Numbered from the stretch's first letter, positions 20,691 to 32,539 are shown. The stretch: DNA of 64,000 nucleotides from Limnanthes douglasii subsp. nivea (GCA_036936605.1 JAUPFV010000003.1:151436997-151500996), one strand, 5' to 3'. Made by a program: numbers and translations. The notes: a model not told the origin generated them from the letters alone.

Positions 20691-21460
20691 GGGGAAATGA
20701 TGATCCTTGAAAGATTTGATATTGATTCGGGATACCTGGATCCTGATCCAACTCGGAATAAAGTAGGGGTCATAACAGAACAAACTAGGACGGTCTCCGG
20801 ACTCATTAATTTCTTTGAGTCACTCACCATTTTTGAAAGGGATACTGTGACAGCACCCACTCCTTCATAAAAAAGAGGCATATACATAGTCTGGCTACCC
20901 AGTTGGAAGGGGCATGTCTTCTCATCAGTGCCAAACCCCTTTTCTATTTATAATTTTTGATGAGCATGATTTGAGAAATATTGCTGGGCCTCATGAGGAT
21001 GCTGTGGTGATAGGAGTATCTATTGGGGGTAATGATATCCGCAGAATTTTGATAGACACGGGCAGTTCGAAAAATATTCACTTCCTGAGCTCCTACAAGA
21101 AGATGAAGAATCCGGTCGTTATTCAATGTTTAAATAGAACCATTGTGGGCTTCACAAGGAGCTCTACGGATGTAATTGAAGAGTTTGAAGAAGAGGTGTT
21201 GTTGGGCAAAGGGCCTTTTATAAAATTGGTGAGGGTGTTGTTTGTTGTGGTAGATTGCCCCACATGTTAAAATGTGATATTTGGGAGGTCCTGGCTCTCT
21301 AGAATGCATGATGTGGCCTCAAAAGTCCACCAGTGTTTGAAGTATACATTTCAAGGGAAAGTAGGTGTTGTCCGAAGTAGTCAGAAGATAGTAAGGGAGT
21401 GCTATGCAACTGCACTTGCTCCTAAAACTTTGGGAGCAGTTCAGATTAATGAAGATTAGA
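20690..21460 (+). pseudogene. Element B aspartic protease domain
   Basis: Retropepsin of Pol. Active site Asp-Thr-Gly-Ser-Ser is intact, Asp at 21055-21057 (ILIDTGSSKNI; the usual Ala/Ser after GSS is Lys here). The frame is open from 20914 to 21270; one stop (TAA replacing Tyr/Phe after PTC, 21268-21270) precedes the terminal IFGRSWLSRM part, which continues in the same frame to 21459. The linker GLINFFESLTIF lies upstream at about 20795-20840. Confidence 0.87.
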
Positions 21461-21489
21461 AGTTACTGGAGCCTTCTGAGGGAAAGGGT

Positions 21490-22560
21490 GATATTGATGA
21501 CCCCAGAGAGGCTCATAATGTTATAATACCAGTTGAAGAAATTGAAATCCACTCCCTAGCAAAGGGTAGAAGTATCAAGATTGGTTCCAAAATGGCACTA
21601 GAATTGAAAAATAAATTGTTGTCCTTTTTACTAAATAATCAGCATGTCTTCGTTTGGTGCAATAGTGATGTAACCGGAGTGCGCGCAAGCATTATCTCAC
21701 ACAAATTGTCAATCTGGAGTGATGTTGCACGTGTTGTGCAGAAAATGAGAGCTTTTTCTAAGGAAAAAGTTGATGTGATAGTCCAAGAAGTTGATCGTCT
21801 GACCAAGATGGGACATATAAAGGAATCCCAGTACCCTTTATGGACTGCCAATCCAGTGTTGGTCAAGATAAAGAACTGGAATGACGTATGTGTATCGATT
21901 TTACTGACCTCAACAGAGCTTTCCCAAAAGATCTAGATCCAGTCCCCGGATAGATCAATTGGTAGACTCAAAGTCTGGAAACAAGTTGATGTCTTTCATG
22001 GATGCTTTCTATGGGTACAACCAGATACAGTTGGATCCGAAGGACCAAGATCATACTACCTTCATAACAGATAGATGTCTCCATTGGTACCAGGTGATGC
22101 CTTTTGGGTTAAAGAATGTTGGGGCTACTTATCAGAGATTGGTGAACAAAACATTCGCTAGTCAGATTGGCAGAAATATGGAGGTGTACATAGACGACAT
22201 GATGGTCAAAAGCTTGGAGGAGGATTTGCACATAATTGACCTTCAAGAAACATTTGCTAATCTGATAGCTTTGAATTTGAAACTGAATCCAGAAAATATG
22301 TTTTTAACTTCGATCCGGAAAGTTTTTGGGTTATGTAATAAGTGAGAAAGGGATACAACCTGATCCGAATCAGCTTAGCGCTCTATTAGAAATGGATCAT
22401 CCTCAAAATATTAAAGAAGTGTAGAGGCTCAGTGAGAGGTTGGTTTCCTTGAATCATTTTATTTCAAGGTCTTTGGACAAGTGTGCTCCGTTTTTCCAAA
22501 CCTTGAAGAATGCTAAATAGTTTAATTGGTCTCCACAGTGTAGCCAAGCTTTTGTTGAAG
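21490..22560 (+). pseudogene. Element B reverse transcriptase domain
   Basis: RT of Pol. The frame 21592-21936 has SDVTGV..ISHKLS and ESQYPLWTANPVLVK; a frameshift near 21875 breaks the CIDF block. From 21959 the frame reads LMSFMDAFYGYNQIQLDPKDQDHT, MPFGLKNVGATYQRLVNK and the catalytic Tyr-Ile-Asp-Asp at 22187-22198. After 22310 further shifts lead into the thumb region (about 22400-22500). The catalytic aspartates are present, but the gene is broken in at least three places. Confidence 0.9.
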
Positions 22561-22975
22561 TAAAGAAACACTTATCTTCACCAAAGACTCTTTTTAAGCC
22601 TGTTCAAGGAGAAATACTCTATATATACTTGGTTATGTCAAAATGTGCTATAACTGCAGTATTGGTAAGAGAAGTGGACAACTACCCTCGTACGGTACAT
22701 CAGCAAAAGTTTGATAGATGCTGAGAAGGGATACTTAAAACTTGAAAAGTTGGCACTAGCCTTGGTGATTGCAGCAAGAAAGATGAGGCCATATTTTCAA
22801 TCTCATTCCATCGTTGTCCAAACATCTTTCTCGTTGAAGAATGTTCTTCAGAAAGCAGACATATCAAGCATGATGACCAAATGGTCAGTAGAGTTGGGTT
22901 ATTATGACATTGATTTTGCCCCACGAACGGCTATTAAAGCTCATTCAGTGGCTGATTTCCTAGTAGAATTCCATT
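22560..22975 (+). pseudogene. Element B first RNase H domain
   Basis: It starts with VKKHLSSPKTLFKPVQG.. and continues with a frameshift near 22690. Then, in the frame open from 22711: AEKGYLKLEKLALALVIAARKMRPYFQSHSIVVQ and MTKWSVELGYYDIDFAPRTAIKAHSVADFLVEF. The organisation is the same as in A. The following second RNase H is in the same frame. Confidence 0.83.
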
Positions 22976-23014
22976 CGGACAGGAACTCCAAACAAACTTT
23001 GGAAGAAAAAACCA

Positions 23015-23400
23015 AGAAAGAGTGGATAATCCGAACTGATGGTGGTTCAAGCACTATGGGGTGTGGAGCTGGAATTTTCCTAACTTCTAGATATGGTGAT
23101 AAAATGTACCAGGTTATATGTTTTGGATTCAGGGCCTCTAACAATGAGTCTGAATATGAAGCAGCTATAACTGGTCTTAAATTGGATTTCCTATGTGGGG
23201 CTAAGAGAGTTCGGTTTATGGGTGACTCTCACCTTCTTATCCATCACGCTCAAGGTCAATCTGAGGCTAAGTTACTCATCCTGAAAGAGGTGGCAGCCAA
23301 CTTTAAAAGTGCTTGTTATGAGCATATTCCTTGGTCAGAGAATACACTGCAGATTCTTTGACAGCCATAGCATATTCTGAGTATTACCCTTGAATTCACA
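23015..23400 (+). pseudogene. Element B second, archaeal-type RNase H (aRH)
   Basis: Open in the frame 22711-23361. RTDGGSSTMGCGAG (first Asp at about 23037), NNESEYEAAITGL (Glu), and MGDSHLLIHHAQGQ (Asp; SDS of A is GDS here). About 24 bp present in A after SEAK are missing. A frameshift at about 23350 removes the ADSLATI end with the fourth acidic residue from the frame. Confidence 0.85.
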
Positions 23401-23439
23401 TACAAGAATACCCATCCATACAACCAAGTCAAAACAAGG

Positions 23440-24650
23440 AAGAAGAGGAAAGCTTGAGCATATAGGTGATTCAACCTAATGATTGGAGGTTTTCCCTTCT
23501 TCAATATATTTCTGATGGGGTTTTGCCTCCATAAAAAGCTATGGCAAGAAAAATGAAACACAGGGCTCGTGGTTTTTTTTTATCATAAGGGGGGGTTCTC
23601 TATAAAAAATCTTTCAGTATACGTCTCCTGCGTTGTTTGGGGGTTGAAGAATCTCAAGTTGCTTTATATGAACTACACGATGGAGAAGGATCAGCACATT
23701 ATGGGTACAGGGCACTAACCCGGAGAGTGTTTGTTGGCTGGGTACTATTGGCCATCCATAATGGCATATGCTAAAGAAATGGTAAAAAAGTGTGATCCAT
23801 GTCAAAGGTATGACAATGAAATTCATGTGCTAGCAAAACCTATGAAGTCTATTTATGAGCCAATACCTCTTTCTCTTTGGGGATTGGATTTAGTTGGACC
23901 TCTGCCTATAGCGTCCGAGGGGTGCAGAACTATTATAGTTGCTATTGATTACTTATCAAAATGGATAGAGGAAGCTCCTTTGGCAAGAACCACTTCGAAG
24001 GCTGTCATTAAATTTATCCTATCCAATATATGTTGCAGGTTTGGGATTCTTCAAAACATTACCACAGACAATGGGCCACGGTTTAATAACAAGGATATGA
24101 AGAATTTTTGCGCTTCTAGGGGCATTCAGCATTGTGTTTCTTCTCCTTTCCATCCACAAGAAAACGGACAGGTTGAAGTAGCCAACAAGACCATTTTGTC
24201 CGGATTGAAAAAGAATCTAGAAGGAGCTGCAGGGAAGTGGCCAAGGTATTTGCAAGAAGTATTGTGGGCGTAGCGAACTACTCCTCGGGCTGTTACGGAA
24301 GAGTCTCTGACTATTCTGAACAAGCTAATGAGATATCAATTAGGAAGCAGTTGGACTTAGTAGAAGAAAGAAGGGTTAAAGCTCACTTAAGAATAATTCA
24401 CTATCAAGGCTTGATGATGAGCAGATTTGCTTCCAAAGTCAAGAGAAGAGATTTTCAACCAGGAGATAAGGTGTTAAGAAAAGTTTTCTTACACCAAGGA
24501 GAAGCAGTTCGGTAAGCTGGCTCCGAACTAGGAAGGACCCTATGAGGTCTCTGAAAAACTTAAGCATGGGACATATAGGATTCAAGACAAAGAAGGAAGA
24601 GTTTGAAGCACCCATGGAATATTGAACATCTCAGTTTATATTTTAAAAAT
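23440..24650 (+). pseudogene. Element B integrase
   Basis: The zinc-binding domain starts at about 23660 (ELHDGEGSAHYGYRALTR), with a frameshift at about 23728 before the open frame 23731-24273: MLAGYYWPSI..KKCDPCQRY, IDYLSKWIE (Asp), TTDNGPRF (Asp), and HPQENGQVEVANKTI (Glu). The catalytic triad is visible. The stop TAG at 24271-24273 replaces Tyr of LWAYRTT. The chromodomain-free C-terminal tail (RDFQPGDKVLRKVFLHQGE) runs to 24515 and fades out by about 24650. Confidence 0.88.
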
Positions 24651-24697
24651 AAAATTTATGTGTAAATATTTACTTGTTAGATATCAATGTAAATATT

Positions 24698-24754
24698 AGA
24701 GGGCATACTCTTTCCTACCCTGGTGGCGCGAGGAGGTTTTAATGAGGTGTCCGG
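24698..24754 (+). other. Conserved post-pol motif, element B
   Basis: GGGCATACTCTTTCCTACCC, then TGGTGGCGCGAGGAGG and TTTTAATGAGGTGTCCGG. It is almost identical in its core to 9135-9190 of A, while the flanking DNA has diverged, which suggests constraint while the family was active. Confidence 0.6.
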
Positions 24755-25189
24755 TTTTTTATTTAATAATATGTAATGCCTTCTTAAAACATTCAGAGTG
24801 GTTTTACTACAATTCAATACATATACAAGTCATTTGATCGACCCCTTGGATCTTTAGTAGATCAGACAAACCTGGTTGAGTGATGATCATTAAATATATG
24901 TCATCGAAGATATTAAACACTCTCACTATAATACTTCTGAAATACTATGGGCTACTTAAACATTAGCCATGAGAAAGTTAAAGGAAAGAAAGTATTAAAT
25001 AGAAGAGGGTTTGATAAATTAAACCTATTCGGGCTTGAACCGAACAAGAAAACAAAACATGCCTTGGTCATCTAAGGACTTTAGGTGTTTAAAAGACTTA
25101 ATCTGAATTTAATCGAATAACATTACAAAATGTGCCTTGGGTATCAAAGGACTTTAATTTTTCAGAAAGACAAAAAATATGATAAAACC

Positions 25190-27895
25190 TTAGGGATTGT
25201 TCCCTTCGGATGTTCTTTCACCACCATCACCTTTTTTGGGACTTTTGAGTTCGGCTCTCGAACTCTCACCAGTTCCCTCTTCATCATCAGTAATGGAATC
25301 TATTCCACTGGCATGGTTGTGCTTGTCACCATCGGCCATAGTATGAAATGGGATGTCTTCATATTCCACATATTACCATAAGGTACCAAGGGTCCTCTTC
25401 GGAAAAGTCTCATGGAAGAGTAGCACCATGTCAGACTTGACTTGATCGTCTCTTTTCTCTAAGAAGTCTATAACTTCATTAGTATAATTGACAATACCCG
25501 CCTGAATAGTTTGCTCATGCTGCTTCTTTAAATCCTCTTTCTCTTTGGCCATCTCCGATACCGTACCCTCTAACTTGGTCTTCTCATCAGTTAGAGTTTG
25601 AATGGCACCATCTCTGGTCTTCAATTCCTCCTTCAACACTGTGAGGTCCTTTTCTAAGCTAGAATTCTTAGTCTGGAGCTCAGTTCTGGCGGCCTCCGAT
25701 GTGGCCAACTTGGTTGACAAATCCTTATTTTCATTCTTTAATGCCTCAATGTCCTTCTTCAGTTCCTCTATACTTTGATTGGCATTGAGAAGGCTGGTTG
25801 ATAGATATTCATTGTCGGAGGTGAGGGAGTTGATAAGGATGGTCTGACTTTTCACCTGTCTTTCCAAATCGAGTATTGGCTGGATGTGATCGAGGAGGGA
25901 ATGACTCATAACGTCTTGCTCTCCGGAGACGGAGAAAGATTTACCATTGAAGGTCACCATATTGGCCGAGCTGGACGGGCGTTAGGGACCTGCGAAATCA
26001 TCCTTCTTAGAATCGTTGAAGTATAAATCAATGTCTTGAAGGGCACTAATGTCCACTTCTTCATTCACTCCCCCAGCAATCCTTCTGAACTGCAGATCTG
26101 CTGGAATTTTCTCTTGTACGGTAGGATCAGCAGGGGCTGGTGGAGGTTGTGTTTCCGAAGGGCGAAGAATTACTTCTTCTCCCATGGTGACCTTCTTTTT
26201 CTTAGCAGCTTTCTCATCACTATTGGCCCTCCTTTTTCTGTGCTTGTTAGAAGGCTTTGGTGGGTTCTGATATTCTCCAGCCTCCCTCATTATTTCATCC
26301 TCTACTACTTTGACCAGGGCATCATCAATTCCCCCTTGGTTCCCCAAACCAGTCCCTTCTGTGGCTGCTTGAACCAACTCGGTTGCAACCTTCTTCTTCT
26401 TGTTCTTCATCTTGCTGGGAGCTTTTGCTCTGGAAGGTAAGAAAAATTTACCAACCTTGGCCTTTGTTCTTTTGAGAATTACACCAAGAGAAGGAAGGGT
26501 AGTTAGCTCTTCCCATGTGAGGTCTCTCCGGCCTGTGGTATTCCACAGATGGGACCTCACAAGATTGCCTGATGTGAAGCAGTTGTGGAAAGCATTCCCC
26601 CAATGCTCCGCAGCCCATGCATTGAATTTTGCACAGGTTTTTGCCCCTCCTCTAAGTGTCCGACGAACTCCTTCGGTAGCACTGGAAAAGGAGTCACAAG
26701 TCAATCAGAATGGGAACACTTATAATTTAAAAAAAAAACATGAAAAACAAAGAGAGTAAAAGGACTTACCAGTAATTTTCCACCTGTTAGTCAGCATGCT
26801 AGGATTGGTGTTGGCCTTAATCTTCCTGTCATTCTCCCATGTCCCACTGACAAACAGAAATTGTTTCCTCCAGTTTTTTTTGGACTCCAGCAAGTCGTCC
26901 ACTACTTTGAAGTTGTTCCCCATATTGTGATGGTAGAATGGAATCTGATGATTCTTGCACAAGCTTGCCACAACAGCAAACTGCTCCATCGGAAGTGGGA
27001 TTTTTGACAACCTTGATGCCATGATGCAAGCAAGGAGAGAATACCAGGCATTGGGGCTTAGCTGGCTAGGGCAGAGTTTAACTAAGTGATAATACCTGAT
27101 GATTTATGGGTCCAATGGGAACCGGAGTCCCCAGTTCAACACTTCGGTGAAAATAACCACCTCGTTAAGCTTACAGTCCATGGGAGTGAGTCTGGATGAG
27201 TCATGCAGACTTTCACCTTACTTATGTACTTCGTATCGGAAACAATATCCCCCGTTTGACCTGACGCCTCAGTTTCGATGGGAGCCTGCTCAATACTATC
27301 TTCCATTATCTCTTCCATCACCGTGGAAGGTTTATCAGCTTCCTTAGAAGAAGGAATGTCATTTTTTTTGCATCGAAGGCTGTTTGGAGGGTTGAGCACT
27401 TGTTGCCTCTAAAGGCCTGGTGTCCGGTTGAGGTTGGGATCCGGAGGTCTTGGCCTTTGGAGCAGCTTTAGATACCTCCGATCCGGAGGGTTTAGGTAGT
27501 GAAGGTGTGGAGTGGGTTTTAGTTTGACGGGTCGTTCGGCGAGGGATTATCCTCTCCGGAGATTTCTCAGCATCTGAACCCATAGCAATGAAGGGAGAAG
27601 GTTTTCTGATACTTGAAATTGCTTTTTCCTTAGGCACAGAAGGTTGAGACTCTTGAACAGAAGAACCTGAGGGAATGGGTAAAAGGCTTGGTTTGAATGA
27701 AAGTTGTTTGGACCTAAGGTTTTTGGATAAGAATGACCCTTGATCAGCGTCTTGAATCGGTTCACTAGATTTCTCACTTGGAGAAACTGAGAGGCCGGCA
27801 GCGATGCGATTATCTCTTTCAACATTTTTCGCTCCTTCTAACTCTGATAAATTTAACCAGCCGCCTTTCACTAGTGCGTTTCTGGCTGTGAACAT
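25190..27895 (-). pseudogene. Element B antisense ORF (aORF), with one intron
   Basis: Equivalent of the element A aORF. Start ATG at 27895-27893 (MFTARNALVKGGWLNLSELEGA). In order: a Ser/Pro/Lys-rich part to about 27360; a block with QLSPNAWYSLLACIMASRLSKIPLPMEQF..FYHHNMG..NMLTNRWKIT (about 27080-26770); an intron 26682-26769; NAWAAEHWGNAFHNCFTSGNLVRSHLWNTTGRRDL; a Lys-rich nuclear-signal-like stretch (KPSNKHRKRRANSDEKAAKKKKV, about 26260); and a long coiled coil (about 25870-25480). It ends in an acidic/Ser tail, stop 25190-25192. Disruptions: a frameshift near 27350, one in EEGQ (about 26645), a stop between FAGP and RPSSS (25982-25984), and a stop at 25373-25375. Function unknown. Confidence 0.83.
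26682..26769 (-). other. Spliceosomal intron in element B aORF (88 bp)
   Basis: Minus strand: a canonical donor GTAAGT (from 26769), an A/T-rich body with a long T run, and a pyrimidine-rich acceptor CTCCTTTTCCAG (to 26682). Splicing gives ..RWKIT-V-LPKEFVGHLEEG, matching spliced A. Both splice sites are textbook quality. Confidence 0.85.
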
Positions 27896-28335
27896 AAAAC
27901 CTCTCAAGAACAAGTTGAAGGCGAGGATGGAAATCTCTCTAAAAAGCTTTGAGTGTGGAAGAAAATGAAATAGTGAAAAAGAATTTATATAATAGTAAAA
28001 AAAATAACAGTTACCTATGAGAAGTGGAAGAGGGTTTTGCAATGATTAAAGGGTGTGCAAACCTGGGAAGAATCAAATTCCTAGGTAACTTTCTAGACTT
28101 AGTGGGTGCGCCGGTCTAGGAAAAATAATGGCTGGTAGGTCGAACCATTTATTGACACGTGTCTCACGATCCAAGAAGAAAACTCTTACAATTCTGGAAA
28201 GAGAAACCAGTTTTGACAAACTTCGAACTGAGTTAATGTTGAAAATAAACTTCTTGGTACGGGCCGCACAGGCAGACCAGATAAAGTTTATACTGGCTTA
28301 GTGAATTTTTTAGCCCTACTAAAGATATTTGGCAA

Positions 28336-28354
28336 GGCCTAAAAAAAGGGCTAC
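28336..28354 (+). other. Element B polypurine tract
   Basis: GGCCTAAAAAAAGGGCTAC directly before the 3' LTR (TGATGAGTTC), equivalent to the tract in A. Confidence 0.62.
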
Positions 28355-28722
28355 TGATGAGTTCGGAAACTTCAGACACAGCCCACTGTATAATCCGGAC
28401 AGAGGTAATTCAGACAATCACACACCACTAAAAAATCCGGACATGTCAAAAGTAAAATACCTTTTGACTAAGCTATTTGTTAATCTACTTCAAAGGCTAA
28501 TGGGTCATTAAACTAGACTCGGTTTCATAACTTGACCCGTAAGCCCATGAGTCATTAATTAAGAGTATAAATACCCCAACCACTCTCATTAATGAGGGTG
28601 ATAAACATTTAATACAGGCAGGTTGCTCAATTATCTCACTACTCTTTACACTAAACACTAAATACTTTAAACTCCACAAAACACTTTACCATACTACCCC
28701 CAGCCCAAAATAAACCAAACCA
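28355..28722 (+). repeat. Element B 3' LTR
   Basis: 368 bp, TGATGAGTTC to CAAACCA, colinear with the 5' LTR. Immediately beyond it, hAT transposase sequence resumes on the minus strand. Confidence 0.92.
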
Positions 28723-29998
28723 TAATTAGCATATTGAGATGTTGAAATAACCAACGTAGAATTGTAAAAAATTATAAGAAATTTTACAATTTTATCAATT
28801 GCTTCTTAATTCTCCTTCGTTGGTGGTCCCACTCTTTTTGTCCCATTCACTTTCTCATCAAACCAATCGTTATACACCTTATCTTCTATTTTCATCTAAT
28901 CAAAAGCAGTTTATACTTCACAACTCTACTTAGCATCAAATAAGTATAATTCCATCGCGTCTTAACGTCTAACGGTAGACTGCTTCTACTCATTTACCAC
29001 AATCAACCCGTAATTCGATGGACTTCAATCTTTCGGAGGATGATCCAACATATGTGATTCTACTGCGAACTACTATAATAATTGAATCAACATCTTTTAA
29101 CCCATCCTTAACAATTAAGTTTAGGATATGAGCCGCACATTTCATGTGCAAAAATTCACCACCTAAAACCATAGAATCATAACATAGAGCTTTAAATTCT
29201 TTTTTGAACATTTTGAGAGTTCCGGTATTAGTTGTAACATTATCCACTGTGGTAATGAAGACCTTCTTTGTTCCCCATTCAGCTAGACACTTAAGAAGAA
29301 CCAAAGCTATTGTTGTTCCCTTATGATCTATGATATTTTTCAAACCCAATGATGGCCTTCCTAAGGGCCAACTATCATCAATCCAATAAGCTGTAATAAC
29401 CACATAGCTTGCACCAGTTGTTGGAGTAACCCATATGTCATTTGTTGGTGAAACTCTTTTATTAACAATCAGTCTCCTCATCTTGTCTTTCTTCTGCACA
29501 TACATTTGTGACGATATCTCTGGTTGCAGTTCTTCGAGAATGTGGCTTTGGAAGCTGCACTCTGTTGTAAAAAAATTCTACATGCCAAACTCTCAATAAA
29601 ACACAGTGAAAGCTCACCTAAGACAATCAACTCATTACATGCATCATTGAATACAACTTCAAATATTTTTCCATACTTAACCGAACCATCACCTTTTGTA
29701 GTTAGCGTAGTCTGAATTTGAGACTGTTCAAATATCTGATACTTCTTGCAAGTTCTCAAATGTTTAATTAGGTTGGAGGTACCTGAAGTTGTAGGATAAT
29801 CCATTTCTCTCCTATAGTAGTTACAATTGCATTTCTTTGGGTTATCCATTCTTTTCGTATGGTATTTCCAAAACCATGATCTTTTTTGGAATTATTTCTT
29901 CCATTTAGATCTTCCTTGACCTTCTTCCCGACACTCTTTTCTTTTATTTCGGTTACTTGTATCACCCTTAGGTTCAAAGTTAACGTCTTCATTCACGG
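28723..29998 (-). pseudogene. hAT transposase, N-terminal part (BED finger and catalytic core)
   Basis: Minus-strand gene, start near 29998. At 29849-29750 the BED-type zinc finger region reads CNCNYYRREM..SGTSNLIKHLRTC; the usual second Cys of the pair is Tyr here. After a frameshift near 29490, the open frame 29505-28990 carries the RNase H-like core: DIWVTPTT..YVVITAYWIDDSW, ..TTVDNVTTNTGTL (acidic residue), and LHMKCAAHILNLIVKDGL, the conserved CAAHILNL motif of hAT proteins. It continues in broken frames to 28728 (KVYNDWFDEKVNG-like) and stops at element B. The rest is at 17950-18682. Confidence 0.88.
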
Positions 29999-31229
29999 GG
30001 TCAATAGAACTATTTGCAAAAAATGCAGAAGAGTCTATTTGCAAGCATTAACAAAAGAATAACATTTAACTTAACATAATATAAAGTTATTAAAAATAAA
30101 ATACCAGTAGCAATATAAGATTCATATGATACAATTATAAACTGTACAAAGTAATTACTAATTAAGATACATCCATATAAAGTTAGTACCTTATTAATAG
30201 TAACATGAATCCACAAACACATAGTTACTAATTATAAACCAAACCAATTATTAATATCATATACTTTGAGCATGATACATTTCTATTTTAGTTGTTGCAC
30301 AAATATAACATCTTTTTTTAACTCAACAACTATACTATTTATTTTCTTATATAAATTTAACATATAAATTGCAAAAAGACCAAGAGCTGAATAAAGGGAA
30401 CTAAATACCATGGCGTACTAAAATGATATTATTAAAGGGAACTCAATACCAATTGCGTAAAATATACTAAACTAAAGTTTCAGAGAAAGCTATGGAGGAA
30501 ACTGGTTTGCAAGAACAAGCTCGGGTTCAGGTCTACTCTTAGGTACTAATTTACAACCACGATAGGAAATTTGTGCGAAATGGACACAATGGGAAATATA
30601 GTGGGAAATAGACGCGATTGGAAATCTATTGGGAAATAGACGCTAGTAGTTCTTAGTTTTTTCACAAGTAAGAGATTGTATTTTCGATTGAAAGTATTAT
30701 TTAGATCAGCTAATGGATATACATGGATTACAGATAAAGACGATTATATATGCAATTAAAGCATAAACAATTTGTTCTCTATTATGAGATTCCTATGTTT
30801 TCTCAGAAACCAAACACCTCTAGAGACGTACGGCAGAAAAATAATAATCAAAACTTACATTGCACCCATTAGCAACCAAGATACACACAACAAATTCAAT
30901 TAACAAACTTTCAGATGAAAATTAGTCTATAAACATACCTGAGATAGTAATAGATTTGACGTCTCCATAAGTTGTATTGCATCCGATTTTAGAAAAAAAT
31001 CTTCAGTAAAAATGAATTAGACTAGGAAGGACCAAGATTTTTTTAAATTCAAACTTGAAAGATGAACTAAGAGTGTGAGGGAACGAAAATAATGTGGCAT
31101 GCATGTATGAAGAAGTGAATATATAGGGGGTGAATTAGGTTTTATCTGAACACTGAAGCAATGACTGAGTAGTGACTAGTTAGTACTTAATAGTATTGAG
31201 TAATATGTTTCATTTCTTTTTGGGTACCA
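29999..31229. other. hAT 5' region upstream of the transposase
   Basis: AT-rich sequence between the transposase start and the subterminal repeats. It contains GGGAAATAGACGC-type short direct repeats at 30560-30650. No coding sequence is recognised; it could include the promoter and a 5' UTR of the transposase. Confidence 0.5.
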
Positions 31230-31387
31230 TACGGTTCTCAATTCTGAACTGAACCGAATCGAGAACCATGAGTATTTTATTTATATAAGCATTCGGTTAC
31301 TTTTTGGTACCCATAACCGAACTGAATCCTTTATTTTGGTTCGGTTCGGCTCAGTTCTTCGGTTTCGTACTTAGATGACCATGCCTA

Positions 31388-31568
31388 GTCACTTAATCAG
31401 TTATCTCCCATTGCTTAGGCTGATATAATATACAATATATAAGTGAATGAAACATCTCAACTAGTATGAGTTCTTTTGGAAACTATCCAAAAGAGAATGA
31501 TATTGAATTTTATTAAGTTTGTTTTCATTTGTCTTCTCATTAAAAATACATATCTTTATTTTTTACCA
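31388..31568 (+). repeat. TRIM 1 right LTR, part beyond the hAT insertion
   Basis: It continues LTR2 from TCACTTAATCAG and matches LTR1 from 15842 on (CCCATTGCTTAG, GTGAATGAAACATCTCAACT, and so on), ending ATCTTTATTTTTTACCA at about 31568. No convincing 5-bp duplication flanks the whole TRIM. Confidence 0.82.
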
Positions 31569-32539
31569 ATACTGTATTCACTCTGTAATAACTCTTATTT
31601 TTATTTTTTAATAATTATTAAATATTATACTTCTGCAGCAACGCTGCGCTGTGAGGTTTCATCTAATAAGATCTAAAATTATGTTACACAATTGTGAAAC
31701 ATAATAAATTATTATTTTGAATATACGAGAAACAATATATAAAAAAAATCACTATGAGATCGATGAAAAAAAACAAAAATATATAAAAAAACATAAACTA
31801 TTTATAGATAAGTATCCGAAATATCATTTATTATTACTTATTATATAAGTATCTACTACCCGGTTTTCTTAAAATACCCACACTTTCCTCTTATATAAAT
31901 ATAATATCTTTTTTTTTACTCAAGACTAATCTTTATTCTCCGCATCTATCATGTCTCCTATATCTACCCACAACCTTATTATTTATAATCCATCCCAATC
32001 GGTAACCTACGGTGATGCTTGCCTAGAATTAATTACTCGTTTTTTAATCTTTTTACCATTATCAATTTTATTGATAATTTTTTTTTCAAAAGACCGATTT
32101 CACCTTTCATTGGATCAACAAGTTTGTTTTATAATTTGGAAGAGATGTCATAGTCATCGCAAGATATGTTTTTTTAATTATAGAAAGTTGGATTCGATTC
32201 ATATTTTTATTCAAGTTTTATTTCCATATTGTGTTGATTGTTAGGTTTTCATGTCCCATCATTTTGGCTTTTTTTATTGAATAGGCATGTTGAAGATGGA
32301 ATGTGATGATGCAAATATGTGGAAACTAAAATTAATGGGTACGAACTCGAAACGAAGTTGAATTTATAACTCAAAACTTGTTCGGAGGGAAAACAAGGGA
32401 GTAATAATAATGCAAAAATTACTTTGGTTTGAGATTTTGAGTTTTGGAAAGAATACTAATAATGACAATGAGTAACTCTTTGTTTTCTAACATATAACTT
32501 TGTGTTGTAATTACGAGTACAATACATGGTGTTTTTTTA
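31569..32539. other. AT-rich spacer
   Basis: Nothing recognised apart from a 97-codon ORF at 31951-32244 that has no similarity I recognise and is probably chance. The sequence is AT-rich with long T runs. Confidence 0.45.

Larger units (their letters stand above)
18683..28722 (+). mobile_element. Ty3/gypsy Tat element B (complete, 10.0 kb, inside the hAT transposase gene)
   Basis: Same family and order as A: 5' LTR 18683-19050, PBS, gag, pol with two RNase H domains, conserved motif 24698-24754, antisense ORF 25190-27895, PPT, 3' LTR 28355-28722. Flanks GAATT (18678-18682) and TAATT (28723-28727) fit a 5-bp duplication with one mismatch. The hAT reading continues from one side to the other. 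LTRs differ by about two dozen substitutions in 368 bp by eye, similar to A. Confidence 0.93.
16185..31387 (-). mobile_element. hAT DNA transposon, split by Tat element B
   Basis: DNA transposon of about 5.2 kb once B is subtracted. Ends: TATGCATGGTAAT at 16185 and, on the minus strand, TAGGCATGGTCAT at 31387, an imperfect terminal inverted repeat (11 of 14). Behind them lie subterminal regions rich in GGTTCGGTT-type motifs (16196-16555 and 31230-31360), common in plant hAT elements. Flanks TTCACTTG and GTCACTTA fit a decayed 8-bp target duplication in TRIM LTR2; LTR1 has CTCACTTGA at the equivalent place. The transposase gene is on the minus strand in two pieces on either side of B. Confidence 0.8.

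Noticed and set aside
31951..32244. 97-codon ORF in AT-rich DNA
   Set aside because: No recognised similarity, biased composition (Phe, Ile, Leu, His) and no context; likely chance.
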